Assembly (NCBI GenBank): GCA_947384955.1
Contig: CANDJC010000006.1
Location: 1 to 57,427, forward strand
DNA length: 57,427 nucleotides
From: an uncultured Eubacterium sp.
GTDB lineage: Bacteria; Bacillota; Clostridia; Lachnospirales; Lachnospiraceae
Reading direction: 5' to 3'
The notes under the pieces were generated by a model. That model was not told the DNA's origin and searched no databases. It saw nothing but the letters and a program-made list of their open reading frames with translations. The translations under genes and the position numbers were made by a program. The first letter of the stretch is position 1, and every line of letters starts with the position of its first letter. Positions 35,105 through 44,664 of this stretch are shown here, in pieces.

Positions 35105-36604
35105 TTAAGCCACTGCTTCAAATATCCGCACGCCCTCCTTCGTCAGCCTCTCAATCACCTCTATCAGTTTTTCAAAATCGGCCCCCAGCCCTTTCGAACA
35201 GGCTTCCGCCTCTTTGTAAATCTGCTCCAGTTCACTGCTCCTGCCTTCCTGAATGGCAGCAATCATCTTTGTACCATAAGTATGAAACGTTTTATGTTTT
35301 TCCTCCAGGCCGTTCCAGATATCTGTCACTTTTGGATGAACCGGCTGAAATGCGTAATAAAAATGTCCGAGCCCGCATTTTGTGCAGTCTGTCTGAAGCG
35401 GTTTCATCTGTCCGCTCTGTGCCATCTCCTTTAATGTATCCAGCCAGCTTTGATGTGCAGCCGCAGCGTGCTGGATACACTGTAAAAGGATGTGATTATC
35501 CAGCATATAAAATGCATCCTGAGCCATTTTCCCCATAATTTTCGTAGAATCTCCCAGCTGCTTTTCAATGTTTCCAGCCGGGCCGGCCAGTCCTGCAATG
35601 GTCCGGCTGGCCCGATTTAAAGCCCTGGCATGTTCTTCCATATCATGGCACTGTTCGCTGACATGCGAAGAATGATTGTCCAGCTCATTCATAGAGCTGC
35701 TAATCTGCTCACTGACCGCAGCAAGCGAAGAAACGGAATCATTAATATGTACCATGCCTGTACGGCTGCTGCCTGTAATCTCCCATACATTTTTAATGTC
35801 CTGGTTCATCTGCTCTAAATCTGCCACCGTTGTATCTACACTGACCGCACTTTTTTCAGATGCTTCCTTTACACTGATAAGAAACGCACCCATTCTTTCT
35901 GTCAGCGTTTTTGTTTTATCCGCCAGCTCCCGGATAGACTCTGCGACTACCGCAAATCCTCTGCCGGCTTCTCCGGCGCGCGCAGCCTCAATCGAAGCAT
36001 TCAGTGCCAGGAGGTTTGTCTGGGAAGAAATGGCGCTGATAGATGCCACCGCTTCACTCATGTGCCCGTTAATATCCAGCAGTTCCTGTATATCCGATTT
36101 CATGTCTTTTGCATTGGATATCGCATGCGAAGAAAGTCCGTTCACGGAGTCCAGGTATTTTTCACAGTCGTGAATTTCATCCATTATTTTTACTGATTCG
36201 TCCGAAACGCTGACAATCGCAGAAGTCAGGTTCTCATGCGCTTTTGCAACTTCACTGGCGATTAATGCTGTAGAAGCAGCGGATTGTGTAATTGAATTTA
36301 CGGAATCCGCGATAGAGCTGTTGATTTCATCCACTGTATCTGCATTTGCTTTCAGTACCAGATCCATAGCGCTCATTTGAATCACTGCATCCATTGATTT
36401 TGTCACAGCCTGTTCGAATTCCTTTCTGCCGCTTACAAGCCGTTTATGGATATCATTGAGTCCTCCGTTTGCCGGCTCATATTTCATGTCCGAAAGCCCG
36501 GAAATCGACGCCACAGCCTGATTTAATTCTTTCTTTTTTAATTTTACAGCACTTTTTATCTCAGAAGTCTGCCCAAACCCGTTTTTCTGCTGAATGTGAA
36601 TCAT
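35105..36604 (-). CDS. Soluble methyl-accepting chemotaxis protein with C-terminal CZB domain
   Basis: 499 aa with no membrane segment. The receptor signalling hairpin tip is complete ([32 protein letters not shown], key residues IEAARAGE). The last 130 residues form a chemoreceptor zinc-binding domain: [24 protein letters not shown] and [11 protein letters not shown] supply the His/Cys ligands. CZB receptors sense zinc or hypochlorous acid. ATG 36604 follows GGGGGAT. No che or flagellar genes are present here, so its partners must be elsewhere. Confidence 0.9.
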   Translation of the reverse strand: MIHIQQKNGFGQTSEIKSAVKLKKKELNQAVASISGLSDMKYEPANGGLNDIHKRLVSGRKEFEQAVTKSMDAVIQMSAMDLVLKANADTVDEINSSIADSVNSITQSAASTALIASEVAKAHENLTSAIVSVSDESVKIMDEIHDCEKYLDSVNGLSSHAISNAKDMKSDIQELLDINGHMSEAVASISAISSQTNLLALNASIEAARAGEAGRGFAVVAESIRELADKTKTLTERMGAFLISVKEASEKSAVSVDTTVADLEQMNQDIKNVWEITGSSRTGMVHINDSVSSLAAVSEQISSSMNELDNHSSHVSEQCHDMEEHARALNRASRTIAGLAGPAGNIEKQLGDSTKIMGKMAQDAFYMLDNHILLQCIQHAAAAHQSWLDTLKEMAQSGQMKPLQTDCTKCGLGHFYYAFQPVHPKVTDIWNGLEEKHKTFHTYGTKMIAAIQEGRSSELEQIYKEAEACSKGLGADFEKLIEVIERLTKEGVRIFEAVA

Positions 36605-36664
36605 TTTCTATCATCCCCCTGTTAAAGTCTATAGCCAGTGACGGCCCCATCATACAGTCCGCAC

Positions 36665-36746
36665 GAACTGCCCTGCTGCATCAGTTCACAGCAAGGCAGT
36701 TCAGAAGCTATATAAATCATTATAATATGACAGAAAAAAACAGCAA
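36665..36746 (-). promoter_or_regulatory. Promoter and leader hairpin of the CZB receptor gene
   Basis: Minus strand TTGCTG (36746-36741), 16-bp spacer, TATAAT (36724-36719). Just downstream in the leader, GAACTGCC / GGCAGTTC (36665-36672 and 36695-36702) with inner GCTG/CAGC forms a hairpin of unknown role. The 36605-36929 gap otherwise holds the upstream region of the MATE gene, where I find only weak promoter candidates. Confidence 0.5.
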
Positions 36747-36929
36747 GAACCCATTCCTTCGCATTATTTATACGTTTTTTCACATCCCGGCTTCTGCCCC
36801 GTTTCTTTATTCAGCCGGGCATATTCTCAAAATTCACACTGGTTATTCCGTTCAGTCTGTGTTATGATATGCTCATTACGTAAAAAACATCCCCAAAAAA
36901 CACAGGATGAAAATGAAAGGAGCCGCCTT

Positions 36930-38282
36930 ATGCCGTCACTGCACAGCATGACCTCCGGTACACCCGGACGTTTAATCATTTCTTTTGCTTTTCCGCTTAT
37001 GCTTGGCAACCTCTTCCAGCAGTTTTACACCATTGCCGATGCCGCGATTGTAGGACAGGTGCTGGGCGTACAGGCTATCGCAGCTGTCGGGGCCGCCGAA
37101 TGGATTATCTGGATGATGCAGGGCATGATTCAGGGATTCACACAGGGCTTTGCTATCCAGATGTCCCAGGATTTCGGAGCCGGAAAATACAGACAGCTGC
37201 GCAATGTCATTGTAAATTCTGCCTTTTTATCAGCAGTCTGCGCATGCATTCTTCTGGCCGGCGGACAGCTGCTCGCCGGGTGGATGCTAAAGATGCTGCA
37301 TACACCGGATTCTGTCTGGGCAGATACGATGCTGTATATGCGTACGATGTTTCTAGGCATTCCGGTGATTACCGCGTTTAACCTGTGCGCATCCATTCTG
37401 CGTTCGCTGGGTGACGGCAAAACACCGCTGTATGCAATGGTCTGCGCATCGCTTGTAAACATCGGGCTGGATCTGCTGTTTGTACCGGTGCTGCACTGGG
37501 GCGTATTCGGCGCTGCCATTGCAACGGTCATGGCACAGTGCTGCTCCTTTTTCATCTGTCTGTTAAAAATCATTCATATTGAAATATTAAAAATTACGAA
37601 AGAAGACTGCGGGATTTCTGCCAGGCTTGATTTGCGGCTGATGACCCTTGGCATGCCGATGGCTTTTCAAAACTTTATCATTTCCATTGGCGGCATGATT
37701 GTACAGTCTGTCGTAAATGGATTCGGAGTCGCATTTATCGCCGGATTTACTGCCACAAATAAGCTGTACGGGATGCTTGAAGTTGCGGGGACTTCTTACG
37801 GATTTGCCATGACTACTTATACCGGACAGAATCTCGGTGCCGGACAGCTCTCCCGCATTCGCAAAGGATACCGGGATGCCCTTGTCATTGCACTGTTTAC
37901 TTCTATTATAATAGCAGCGGTTATGATTTTTGCCGGTAAGCAGATTTTACTCTGTTTTATTAACGGGGACGCAAAAACAACTGCAGATACGCTTGCCATT
38001 GCCTACCGTTATTTATTTATTATGAGCGTCTGCCTGCCTGTATTATATTATCTGCATGTCACCCGCTCCTGTATTCAGGGGCTGGGCAACACCGTGCTTC
38101 CCATGGTATCCGGTTTTGCAGAATTCGGCATGCGCACTGCTGCCGCGCTTTATCTTCCGGTACTGCTTGGACAGGATGGAATTTTTTATGCTGAAATCGC
38201 AGCCTGGGCGGGAGCTGACCTGGTACTGTTTTTCAGCTTTCTATTCTGCATGAATCAAATGAAACAGTCCGTAAAAAACTAA
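36930..38282 (+). CDS. MATE-family efflux transporter
   Basis: 450 aa with twelve predicted membrane segments. It begins SGTPGRLIISFAFPLMLGNLFQQFYTIADAAIVGQ (the typical MATE opening, key residues P..GNLFQQ..D). Exports organic cations or drugs against sodium or proton gradients; the substrate is unknown. ATG 36930 is used because AAAGGAG lies 8 bases upstream; an in-frame ATG further up has none. Single gene with a strong terminator. Confidence 0.92.
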   Translation: MPSLHSMTSGTPGRLIISFAFPLMLGNLFQQFYTIADAAIVGQVLGVQAIAAVGAAEWIIWMMQGMIQGFTQGFAIQMSQDFGAGKYRQLRNVIVNSAFLSAVCACILLAGGQLLAGWMLKMLHTPDSVWADTMLYMRTMFLGIPVITAFNLCASILRSLGDGKTPLYAMVCASLVNIGLDLLFVPVLHWGVFGAAIATVMAQCCSFFICLLKIIHIEILKITKEDCGISARLDLRLMTLGMPMAFQNFIISIGGMIVQSVVNGFGVAFIAGFTATNKLYGMLEVAGTSYGFAMTTYTGQNLGAGQLSRIRKGYRDALVIALFTSIIIAAVMIFAGKQILLCFINGDAKTTADTLAIAYRYLFIMSVCLPVLYYLHVTRSCIQGLGNTVLPMVSGFAEFGMRTAAALYLPVLLGQDGIFYAEIAAWAGADLVLFFSFLFCMNQMKQSVKN

Positions 38283-38294
38283 ATGGCACTAACG

Positions 38295-38326
38295 AAAAAC
38301 GGCGGAACATCATGTCCGCCGTTTTT
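38295..38326. terminator. Intrinsic terminator
   Basis: AAAAACGGCGGA ... TCCGCCGTTTTT, a strong GC stem with A and T runs, just after the MATE gene and before the convergent small gene. Confidence 0.9.
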
Positions 38327-38368
38327 CTCAGCACAGCACCGTCTTCGCAGCTGTGCATTCACAAATAT

Positions 38369-38563
38369 TTAAGATGCACGGTATGCCTCAGCCTGATTTC
38401 TGCGGGCAACTTCCAAATACCATACAACCTGCTGTTCATCTATATATTCATAATTTTTTTGTTCGCAGAATCTGCGGCAGTCTTCCTCACTTCCGTAATA
38501 AAGCGGTCTCTGAATCCCGCTCGGGCTTGCTTTGTATACACAGTATTCATTATGTTTTGTCAT
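38369..38563 (-). CDS. Small hypothetical protein
   Basis: 64 aa (MTKHNEYCVYKASPSG start). I do not recognise a family. It is hydrophilic, with YYGSEEDCRRFCEQKNYEYIDEQQVVWYLEV suggesting a compact alpha/beta fold. GGAGG six bases before the ATG supports it as a real gene. It lies alone between the MATE terminator and the end of the ABC permease gene. The 38564-38752 gap shows nothing. Confidence 0.6.
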   Translation of the reverse strand: MTKHNEYCVYKASPSGIQRPLYYGSEEDCRRFCEQKNYEYIDEQQVVWYLEVARRNQAEAYRAS

Positions 38564-38752
38564 AAAAACCTCCATTTCCCCGCCCGAAGGCGGCCCGCAC
38601 ACCGCAGCCATCCCAAAGGATGCGCAGACGTATCGGGATAACAAGTTATTTACTGCTTTGGCATATTATGACACTGGATGGTAAAAACGTCAATTCCCGC
38701 AGTTACCAAAAAAATCTGCCCGAAAGGAACTATATTCTACGGTTTGCACAAC

Positions 38753-39964
38753 TTAAGCGCTTTCTTTGCGAACCGTTCCAGCGCCGTACCAGCACAGAAA
38801 CGCTCCGGCCGCAGTCAGCGCTGCCGCACAGATAAATTCGATATAAGGAATCCCTGTATACCTGTAAAGCTCATTCTGATAATAAAATGCATCTTCTGTC
38901 ATTTTCGGACATAAAACAGCCAGAGCGATAAACAGCGGAACCACTTTCAGCATCATACCGACATAATTCGCACTGCTTTTCGACAGGAAAAATACAGCCC
39001 CCGCTGTACCGGCCGCCGTCAGATAACACATCACCGCCAGCGCCAGGCACCATGTACCGTGCGTCCAGTCCGGCCAACTGTACTGTGTCCCCATAAAGGA
39101 ATACATGCGGCATGGAAAAAACACCGCCGTACCGTTTGACGTAAACATTCCTCCAAACAGAACGATATTTACGGTTGTAAGCAGAAATGCCGAAAGCATC
39201 ACTGCCGCCAGCTGGCTTCTGTAAATTTTCCTCCCATGCCTCGAGCTGTACTGAAGCGGCCGCATTCCTGCCATGCGGTCATGCACCATCAGCGGCGACA
39301 GTAAAAGACAGACTGACAGGCAGACCCATACAAGCAGCCGTCCGCCGTAAGCCCCGGCTGCCTGGATAACTTCCCATGGCAGTATATTCTGCCACTTTTT
39401 ATCCTTTCCGAAAAAAAGCTGCCTGGCATGCTCCTGTTCTTTGCGGGAATATTCCTCCCCTTCCCATTCCGCTTCTAATTCCTGAGCCCGTCTGTATTCT
39501 GCCTCAAACAGGCATGCGGCATACAGACGCCCCTCAATATTATCCGTGGCTTCTGACTGAAGATAATTATCCAGAATCATGCAGTCCGCATAGTTCTCAT
39601 TCTTATCAGCTGCCTGCTCTCCTGCGCCGATATCCTCGTAAATCTTCTGGCGGAATTCCCCATACTGCTCATAAGTCTTTAATCCGTACCTCCTGCCGGC
39701 TTCACTATCTGCCACATACCGGTCTGCCTCTTTTTGCAGCAGCGGAATGCATGTCACAAAATCAGCCATTTCTTCTTCTGAAATACTTGTCCCATACGCT
39801 TCTTTCATCTGTCTGGCTGTATCAAATTCTCCTTCATAATGCGGGCCGTTCGGAAAGAATCTGATATAAAATTCCATAAACATCATATAATAAACGGCTC
39901 CCATTACAATCAGCACCATCAGCATCCCCGGACGCCATATTTTTCTCAATTCTTCCTTAATCAT
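38753..39964 (-). CDS. ABC-2 type permease, second of pair
   Basis: 403 aa from ATG 39964 (GGAGGGAAT upstream). One membrane segment near the start (MLMVLIVMGAVYYMMFMEF), a large external region rich in charged residues (about 40-190), then five or six membrane segments. This is the layout of lantibiotic/multidrug-type ABC-2 permeases with big loops. Only 11 bp after the preceding permease. The substrate is unknown. Confidence 0.8.
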   Translation of the reverse strand: MIKEELRKIWRPGMLMVLIVMGAVYYMMFMEFYIRFFPNGPHYEGEFDTARQMKEAYGTSISEEEMADFVTCIPLLQKEADRYVADSEAGRRYGLKTYEQYGEFRQKIYEDIGAGEQAADKNENYADCMILDNYLQSEATDNIEGRLYAACLFEAEYRRAQELEAEWEGEEYSRKEQEHARQLFFGKDKKWQNILPWEVIQAAGAYGGRLLVWVCLSVCLLLSPLMVHDRMAGMRPLQYSSRHGRKIYRSQLAAVMLSAFLLTTVNIVLFGGMFTSNGTAVFFPCRMYSFMGTQYSWPDWTHGTWCLALAVMCYLTAAGTAGAVFFLSKSSANYVGMMLKVVPLFIALAVLCPKMTEDAFYYQNELYRYTGIPYIEFICAAALTAAGAFLCWYGAGTVRKESA

Positions 39965-39975
39965 ATTCCCTCCGC

Positions 39976-41217
39976 TTATTTGAAATCTTTTCCGTAAAAA
40001 TACCTGAATCCCGGATACAAAAGGCTCGCCAGAACCGCCAGACACAGCACAAACACCCGGCATTCCTGCCACGGCACCACCGCGCTGATTCCCATATCTG
40101 TAAACCACACAGGCTGCATCCACCAGAACATAACCGGCGTCCACATCGCAGCTTCAAACATTCCCCAGTGTGCACTGTTACCCGCCAGCAGCACTGCCTC
40201 AAAATTCAGCGCGCACACACCAGCCAGCAGCAGAAACCCCGCATAACTGTCTGGAACCAATAGCGCCGTAAGATAAGCTGACAGATAAAACAAAACCGGC
40301 GCTGCCATCCCTAAAACCAAAACCGCTGCCAGATAACTGCGCATCGTAAACGGCGCCCAGGACACAAACGGGATTTTTACTCCCATAGAATTCATATCAT
40401 GAAACTGCGTAGACATATCGGTATTCCAGATATCCCCCAGCTGCCAGACATACGCAAAAACCAAAACAGACACCGCCGCTGTCACTGCATATGCTGCCGC
40501 CGTGTAAAACAGCCCCGCCAGAAATTTTTCCCTCTGCACCCCGCGTCCCTTTTTCGTCGTGTACACGGTCAGCCAGGTACGCTCTGTCCGTTCCATGCCG
40601 CAGATATACAGCGCCGCAAATACTGCCAGCAAAATTCCTTCTGTCAGAACCGCCCTGCATAATTTTCCAAACAGCAGCTCCATCAGCGGCTTTGTCATCC
40701 CTGCCGCCCCTGCATCCATAGATGCATCCTCTTTATCAAGTATGCGTACCCGCGCTTCCTGCTGAGCATATTTCCTGTACAAGGCATCCGCCGCCCATCC
40801 TGTCATCCGGTATCTGCTTATGTACATTTCTGCCGTTTCTTTCGGACTATAAGTTTCAAACACGTCTCGTGCCCCGGCAGTTTCCTGTATCAGCAGCTCT
40901 TTTGGGCCACAGTCCGCCATCCGGCTCACCTTTTCGTCAAACTCTTTTCCCATCCTGCTCCCGGCTGTCTTTCGCACTTCCTTTACATAAGATATATAAT
41001 CCGTGCCGTACTGACTGCCCGCCGCCAGCAGCACATTGAACACGATGCACAGCAGCAGAAACACCCAAAACACCGGCATTTCCCAAAGCTTCCTAAGTTC
41101 CCAGCGCACCAGCTCCCAGTATACTGCCCGCATTCTGTCTTTCTGTGCCTTTGCGGATACATCATATACCTGATTTTCTCTTCCTTCCATATTTATATCT
41201 GTTTTGCTTTCTTCCAT
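39976..41217 (-). CDS. ABC-2 type permease, first of pair
   Basis: 413 aa from ATG 41217 (GGAAG upstream). The N-terminal cytoplasmic tail leads to RWELRKLWEMPVFWVFLLL, then TM1, an external domain of about 110 residues, and a cluster of five or six membrane segments. It shares the LRKLW/LRKIW lead-in with the next permease, so the pair are paralogues that form a heterodimeric channel with the ATPase upstream. Confidence 0.8.
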   Translation of the reverse strand: MEESKTDINMEGRENQVYDVSAKAQKDRMRAVYWELVRWELRKLWEMPVFWVFLLLCIVFNVLLAAGSQYGTDYISYVKEVRKTAGSRMGKEFDEKVSRMADCGPKELLIQETAGARDVFETYSPKETAEMYISRYRMTGWAADALYRKYAQQEARVRILDKEDASMDAGAAGMTKPLMELLFGKLCRAVLTEGILLAVFAALYICGMERTERTWLTVYTTKKGRGVQREKFLAGLFYTAAAYAVTAAVSVLVFAYVWQLGDIWNTDMSTQFHDMNSMGVKIPFVSWAPFTMRSYLAAVLVLGMAAPVLFYLSAYLTALLVPDSYAGFLLLAGVCALNFEAVLLAGNSAHWGMFEAAMWTPVMFWWMQPVWFTDMGISAVVPWQECRVFVLCLAVLASLLYPGFRYFYGKDFK

Positions 41218-41270
41218 TTTCTTACTTCCGCTTTTTCTGTTTTCCTTTCTTATATTTTCTTTTTTCCTGT

Positions 41271-42122
41271 CTATTCCTGATAATTCCTGTAAATATATAA
41301 AAAAGCATCCTCCAGATTCGGCACTGCCGGTTTTGCCCCCGCAATCTTTCTTTTTGACACAATCCGCAGCACCGGCCCGTTTTCTCCCTGGCATTCACTC
41401 AGCAGCACATCATCTCCGGCAAGCGCAGTATCAGCCGCAGCCTCATAAAGCATCCCCCAGAGCCTGTCGCAGATTTGTGCCGGAGTTTCACACCCTGAAA
41501 TCTTATGGTCGCGTATCATAATAATCCAGTTCGCAATCGTCTCGATATCTGACACAATATGCGTTGACAAAATTACGATTCTGTCTTTGGAAAGCTGATG
41601 AATCAGATTGCGGAAGCGGACACGCTCTTTGGGGTCAAGTCCTGCGGTAGGCTCATCCAGAATCAGCAGCTTCGGGTCATTCATCAAAGCCTGCGCAATT
41701 CCCACACGCTGAATCATGCCGCCCGAAAACTGACGCATTTTCTTATTCTTTACATCCGAAAGCGCTGTTTTTTCCAGCAGTTCATCAATGCGCTGTTCTG
41801 CTTTTTTACGTTCGATGCACTGCAGCGCCGCTATATATTTTAAAAACTGTTTCGGCGTATAATTTTTATAATATCCGAATTCCTGAGGCAGATAGCCGAG
41901 CAGTCCCCGGTAATTTTCTCCCATATCCTGTATCTTTTCCCCATTCCAGCGAATGAAACCGCTGGTCGGAAATAACAGAGTCGTCAGCATCTTTATTAAA
42001 GTCGTTTTCCCGGCTCCGTTCGGTGCCAGAAGGGCGTATACACCGTTTTCGAAGGTCAGATTTACGTCTTCCAGGACTGTGTATGCGCCGTATTTTTTTG
42101 TTACGTGCTCGATTGATAGCAT
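41271..42122 (-). CDS. ABC transporter ATP-binding protein
   Basis: 283 aa: Walker A APNGAGKTT (about 34-42), signature FSGGMIQR, Walker B LLILDEPTAGLD and H-loop LSTHIVSDIE. The C-terminal 60 residues are the accessory region common in multidrug/bacitracin-type exporters. First of the ABC genes, 53 bp before the first permease. Upstream lie the repeats and, beyond them, the sigma factor operon on the same strand. Confidence 0.92.
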   Translation of the reverse strand: MLSIEHVTKKYGAYTVLEDVNLTFENGVYALLAPNGAGKTTLIKMLTTLLFPTSGFIRWNGEKIQDMGENYRGLLGYLPQEFGYYKNYTPKQFLKYIAALQCIERKKAEQRIDELLEKTALSDVKNKKMRQFSGGMIQRVGIAQALMNDPKLLILDEPTAGLDPKERVRFRNLIHQLSKDRIVILSTHIVSDIETIANWIIMIRDHKISGCETPAQICDRLWGMLYEAAADTALAGDDVLLSECQGENGPVLRIVSKRKIAGAKPAVPNLEDAFLYIYRNYQE

Positions 42123-42188
42123 TTTTTGTATCCTCCTGTAATGATATTTTTTGGTGATGTTGTGATAGGGGGGGGTGGCTCCGCGGAC

Positions 42189-42429
42189 GCTGGGTGGCGG
42201 GAAGATGCACTGACTTCCTGCGGCGGCTCCGGAATGTTAAGAATCCCTAAGTATTCTGCTTCTGCGCTGTGGCACCGGACGGTCTGCGGCACCTAGTTCG
42301 CCCTGGCCTGCAGCCAGCAGCTAAAGGTGCCGCTTCGGCTTCGCCGCCTGGTTTTTGGGCAGAATACTAAGGGATTCTAAACATTCCTCCAATGCCGCAG
42401 GAAGTCAGTGCATCTTCCCGTCACCCAGC
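42189..42429. repeat. Family A palindrome, copy 4
   Basis: 241 bp. Arms of a second type, GCTGGGTGGCGGGAAGATGC... and ...GCATCTTCCCGTCACCCAGC, match over 36 bp with one G/A difference. The core is as in the other copies and the orientation is that of copies 3 and 6. The right arm is followed by GGTTTTTTTC, so on the plus strand it resembles a very large terminator. Confidence 0.9.
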
Positions 42430-42466
42430 TGGTTTTTTTCGGGCTTTACATGAAAAACCGCAGACA

Positions 42467-42655
42467 CTGTGCTGAATTTTTATTTATGTATCAGTCTGCA
42501 AGTTTTTGATTTCATGCCATGATAGATTATGCAGCCAGTGTTAAATTCAAAATATAGTTCAAATACTGACAAAATACGCTGAACTCAGAAAAGCTGCTGA
42601 CACTGTGCTGAATCTTTATTTACAGCCAGCAGATTTTAACCTGATGCCGGCAGGC
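42467..42655. repeat. Two related stem-loop units
   Basis: CAGACACTGTGCTGAATTTT (42471) and CTGACACTGTGCTGAATCTT (about 42597) start two imperfect direct repeats of about 55 bp. Each can close its own hairpin (GCAGAC/GTCTGC; CTGCTG/CAGCAG). They lie between palindromes A copies 4 and 5 in the gene-free 42123-43141 stretch. Confidence 0.5.
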
Positions 42656-42711
42656 ATTAAGCATTCATGCTGCATTCGAAAATGTCTCATGTAAAGCTTG
42701 CCAGTAACCAG

Positions 42712-43110
42712 CCGGGAGAGGGGATTTGTGCGGTCTTCCAGCGGCATTGGAAGCATGTTTAGAATCCCTTAGTGTTCTGCCCAAAAACCAGGCGGCGAAG
42801 CCGAAGCGGCACCTTTAGCTGCTGGCTGCAGGCCAGGGCGAACTAGTACACCGTAAAATAAATAACTGGTTATATTGCGCCGGATAAATCTTCGAGAGTG
42901 CATGGCAAAAAAGCGAGGGTGTACCGGGGTACATTGAGTTTTTTTGCCATGTGCTCTCGGAGATTTAGACAAGCAGGATGACCAGTTATTTATTTTACGG
43001 TGTACCAGGTGCCGCGGACCGTCCGGGGCCACAGCGCAGAAGCAGAATACTTAGGGATTCTTAACATTCTGGAGCAGCCGCTGGAAGACCGCACAAATCC
43101 CCTCTCCCGG
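42712..43110. repeat. Family A palindrome, copy 5, interrupted by family B
   Basis: A complete family A copy (about 239 bp) split by the 160-bp family B element at 42847-43006. The outer 34-bp arms are again exact reverse complements. They differ from copy 2 at four positions, each change being matched in the opposite arm (left TTGTGCGG...CCAGCGGC, right GCCGCTGG...CCGCACAA). Confidence 0.9.
42847..43006. mobile_element. Family B palindrome, copy 2, inserted in family A
   Basis: 157 of 160 bases match copy 1 at 34907. Uninterrupted family A copies read GCGAACTAGGTGCCGC (from copy 4, reversed). Here the sequence is GCGAACTAG, then the element, then AGGTGCCGC, so the insertion point is exact and only AG is doubled. 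No transposase or coding frame is inside. It must be moved by factors acting from elsewhere, or by replication slippage. Confidence 0.85.
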
Positions 43111-43141
43111 CGTCCGGACACCCACCCCGTCCCATCCCGTC

Positions 43142-43894
43142 TCACCCGCACCTCCCATCAATCTCATAAAAGCATTCCTTCACCATCCTCAGATACATAA
43201 CCGCGCATCCCGCTCCCCCAGCCATCAGCCCTCCCTCAGGTATCTGCATCACAAAATCCGTCTCATACTGTGCCAGCAGAAGAATCAGCATCCCCATCCC
43301 GCTCCATATCACAGGCGCCGCCCAGCAGGACAGCCGGTTTTTCCATCTGAATTCCAGCAGCATCTGCATCCATGCATAAAAAAACAATGCAGACATAGAC
43401 AAAGCCAGCAGCCGCAGGACTGTGATTTCCCTGCGAAAAAGATATCCTATCCACAGATTCACGATACCGGACAGCACAAGCGATGCACCCCCGTACAGCA
43501 TCAGACGGATAACGGTCAGCTGGCGGAGTGTCAGCCTGCATACCATCAGAGTCTCATACATTCCGGCCATCCTCTCCTTGCATACAGTCAGAAGATGCAG
43601 CGAGGCATACAGCACAGGGGATGCCAGGAATACAAGTATTCCGAGAATCTGTGTATTCTGTTTTGCAGATGCATACACAGCTGCCCACAAAATCCCGTTT
43701 AACAGCATCGCCAGGAGCATGCAGTCCCATACTCCAAAACAGATTCCCCATACCCCGGCTGTGTTCCACACTTCCCACAGTGCACAGCTGAGCTTCTGCG
43801 GTTTTCGGATTCCCTGTGAGATAATCTGTGAGATGCTTTGCTCTTTCTGCATATCTGATGGAAATTCTATTTTTCCAAAAAGTTCTGCTTTCAT
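43142..43894 (-). CDS. Membrane protein coupled to ECF sigma factor
   Basis: 250 aa with six predicted membrane segments and an N-terminal cytoplasmic tail of about 50 residues. I do not recognise a family. The start overlaps the sigma factor stop by 4 bp (ATGA), so the two are translationally coupled. The position is where anti-sigma factors usually lie, but no zinc-binding anti-sigma motif is visible. It may also be a transporter subunit of the ABC genes further down. Confidence 0.65.
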   Translation of the reverse strand: MKAELFGKIEFPSDMQKEQSISQIISQGIRKPQKLSCALWEVWNTAGVWGICFGVWDCMLLAMLLNGILWAAVYASAKQNTQILGILVFLASPVLYASLHLLTVCKERMAGMYETLMVCRLTLRQLTVIRLMLYGGASLVLSGIVNLWIGYLFRREITVLRLLALSMSALFFYAWMQMLLEFRWKNRLSCWAAPVIWSGMGMLILLLAQYETDFVMQIPEGGLMAGGAGCAVMYLRMVKECFYEIDGRCG

Positions 43895-44448
43895 AAATTT
43901 TCACCTCCATGTTTCCACGCTGAGCGGATTTCTTTTTTCATTTTAGCAGTCAGACGGTAATACTGCGCCTTAATCTTAGCTTCCGGCTGTGAGAGTACAG
44001 CTGCTATTTCAGGGAAGGAATATCCGCCGTAGACCCGGAGACGGAAAACCTCCTGTACCTGCGGTTCCATGCCGCGGACAAATTCTTCTATTGTATTCAG
44101 TAATTCCCGGTTCTGAATATCTTCTACAAAATCTTTTTCATCTTCCATCTCATAATCTTCAATGGAAAGATACTGCACCTTCTGCCTGCGTCTCATATCG
44201 ATGACTTTATGGGAAGCAATATGGTACAGCCATGTCCGAAAGCCTGCTTTTTTCCTGTCATAAGCATGCAGGGAACGCAGCGCTGCCAGAAAGCTTTCCT
44301 GTGTCAGGTCCATAGCGTCCTCCCGGTTTCCGGTCTGCCTGTATATAAATGTGTAGATGTCGTCATAATAGGCCCGCACAAGTGCATCTGCTGCTTTTTT
44401 CGAACCGCGGCGCACAATCTCACGTATCCATTTCTGTTCCTGTTCCAC
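43891..44448 (-). CDS. ECF-type RNA polymerase sigma factor
   Basis: 185 aa sigma-70 family, ECF group. Region 2 (about 17-85) includes IYTFIYRQTGNREDAMDLTQESFLAAL, and region 4 (about 115-175) has VFRLRVYGGYSFPEIAAVLSQPEAKIKAQYYR. A GTG start follows GGGGAGG. First gene of an operon with the membrane protein. The ABC transporter genes at 42122-38753 follow on the same strand beyond the repeats and may be its targets or part of the same transcript. Confidence 0.92.
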   Translation of the reverse strand: MEQEQKWIREIVRRGSKKAADALVRAYYDDIYTFIYRQTGNREDAMDLTQESFLAALRSLHAYDRKKAGFRTWLYHIASHKVIDMRRRQKVQYLSIEDYEMEDEKDFVEDIQNRELLNTIEEFVRGMEPQVQEVFRLRVYGGYSFPEIAAVLSQPEAKIKAQYYRLTAKMKKEIRSAWKHGGENL

Positions 44449-44664
44449 TCCTGCGCCTCCCCTGCCTGTATTCTCTGTTTATATATTCGAAAATATTTAC
44501 CGATTCGCTGCAAAAAAAAGAAAATTTCGCCGCAGGCATAACGAATACTCCAGCTGAACTTCACTGCATTACTGTCTGTATTATACGCTTTCTTTACCTC
44601 ACTGCTATATCAGTGACGGGAAACAGATAAAAATAACGACAGCAATGACAGCTGACACGATAAA

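Noticed and set aside
39964-40144. Extended N-terminus of the second ABC permease
   Set aside because: The extension lies wholly inside the other permease gene. ATG 39964 has a good ribosome site and a typical MIKEELRKIW start.
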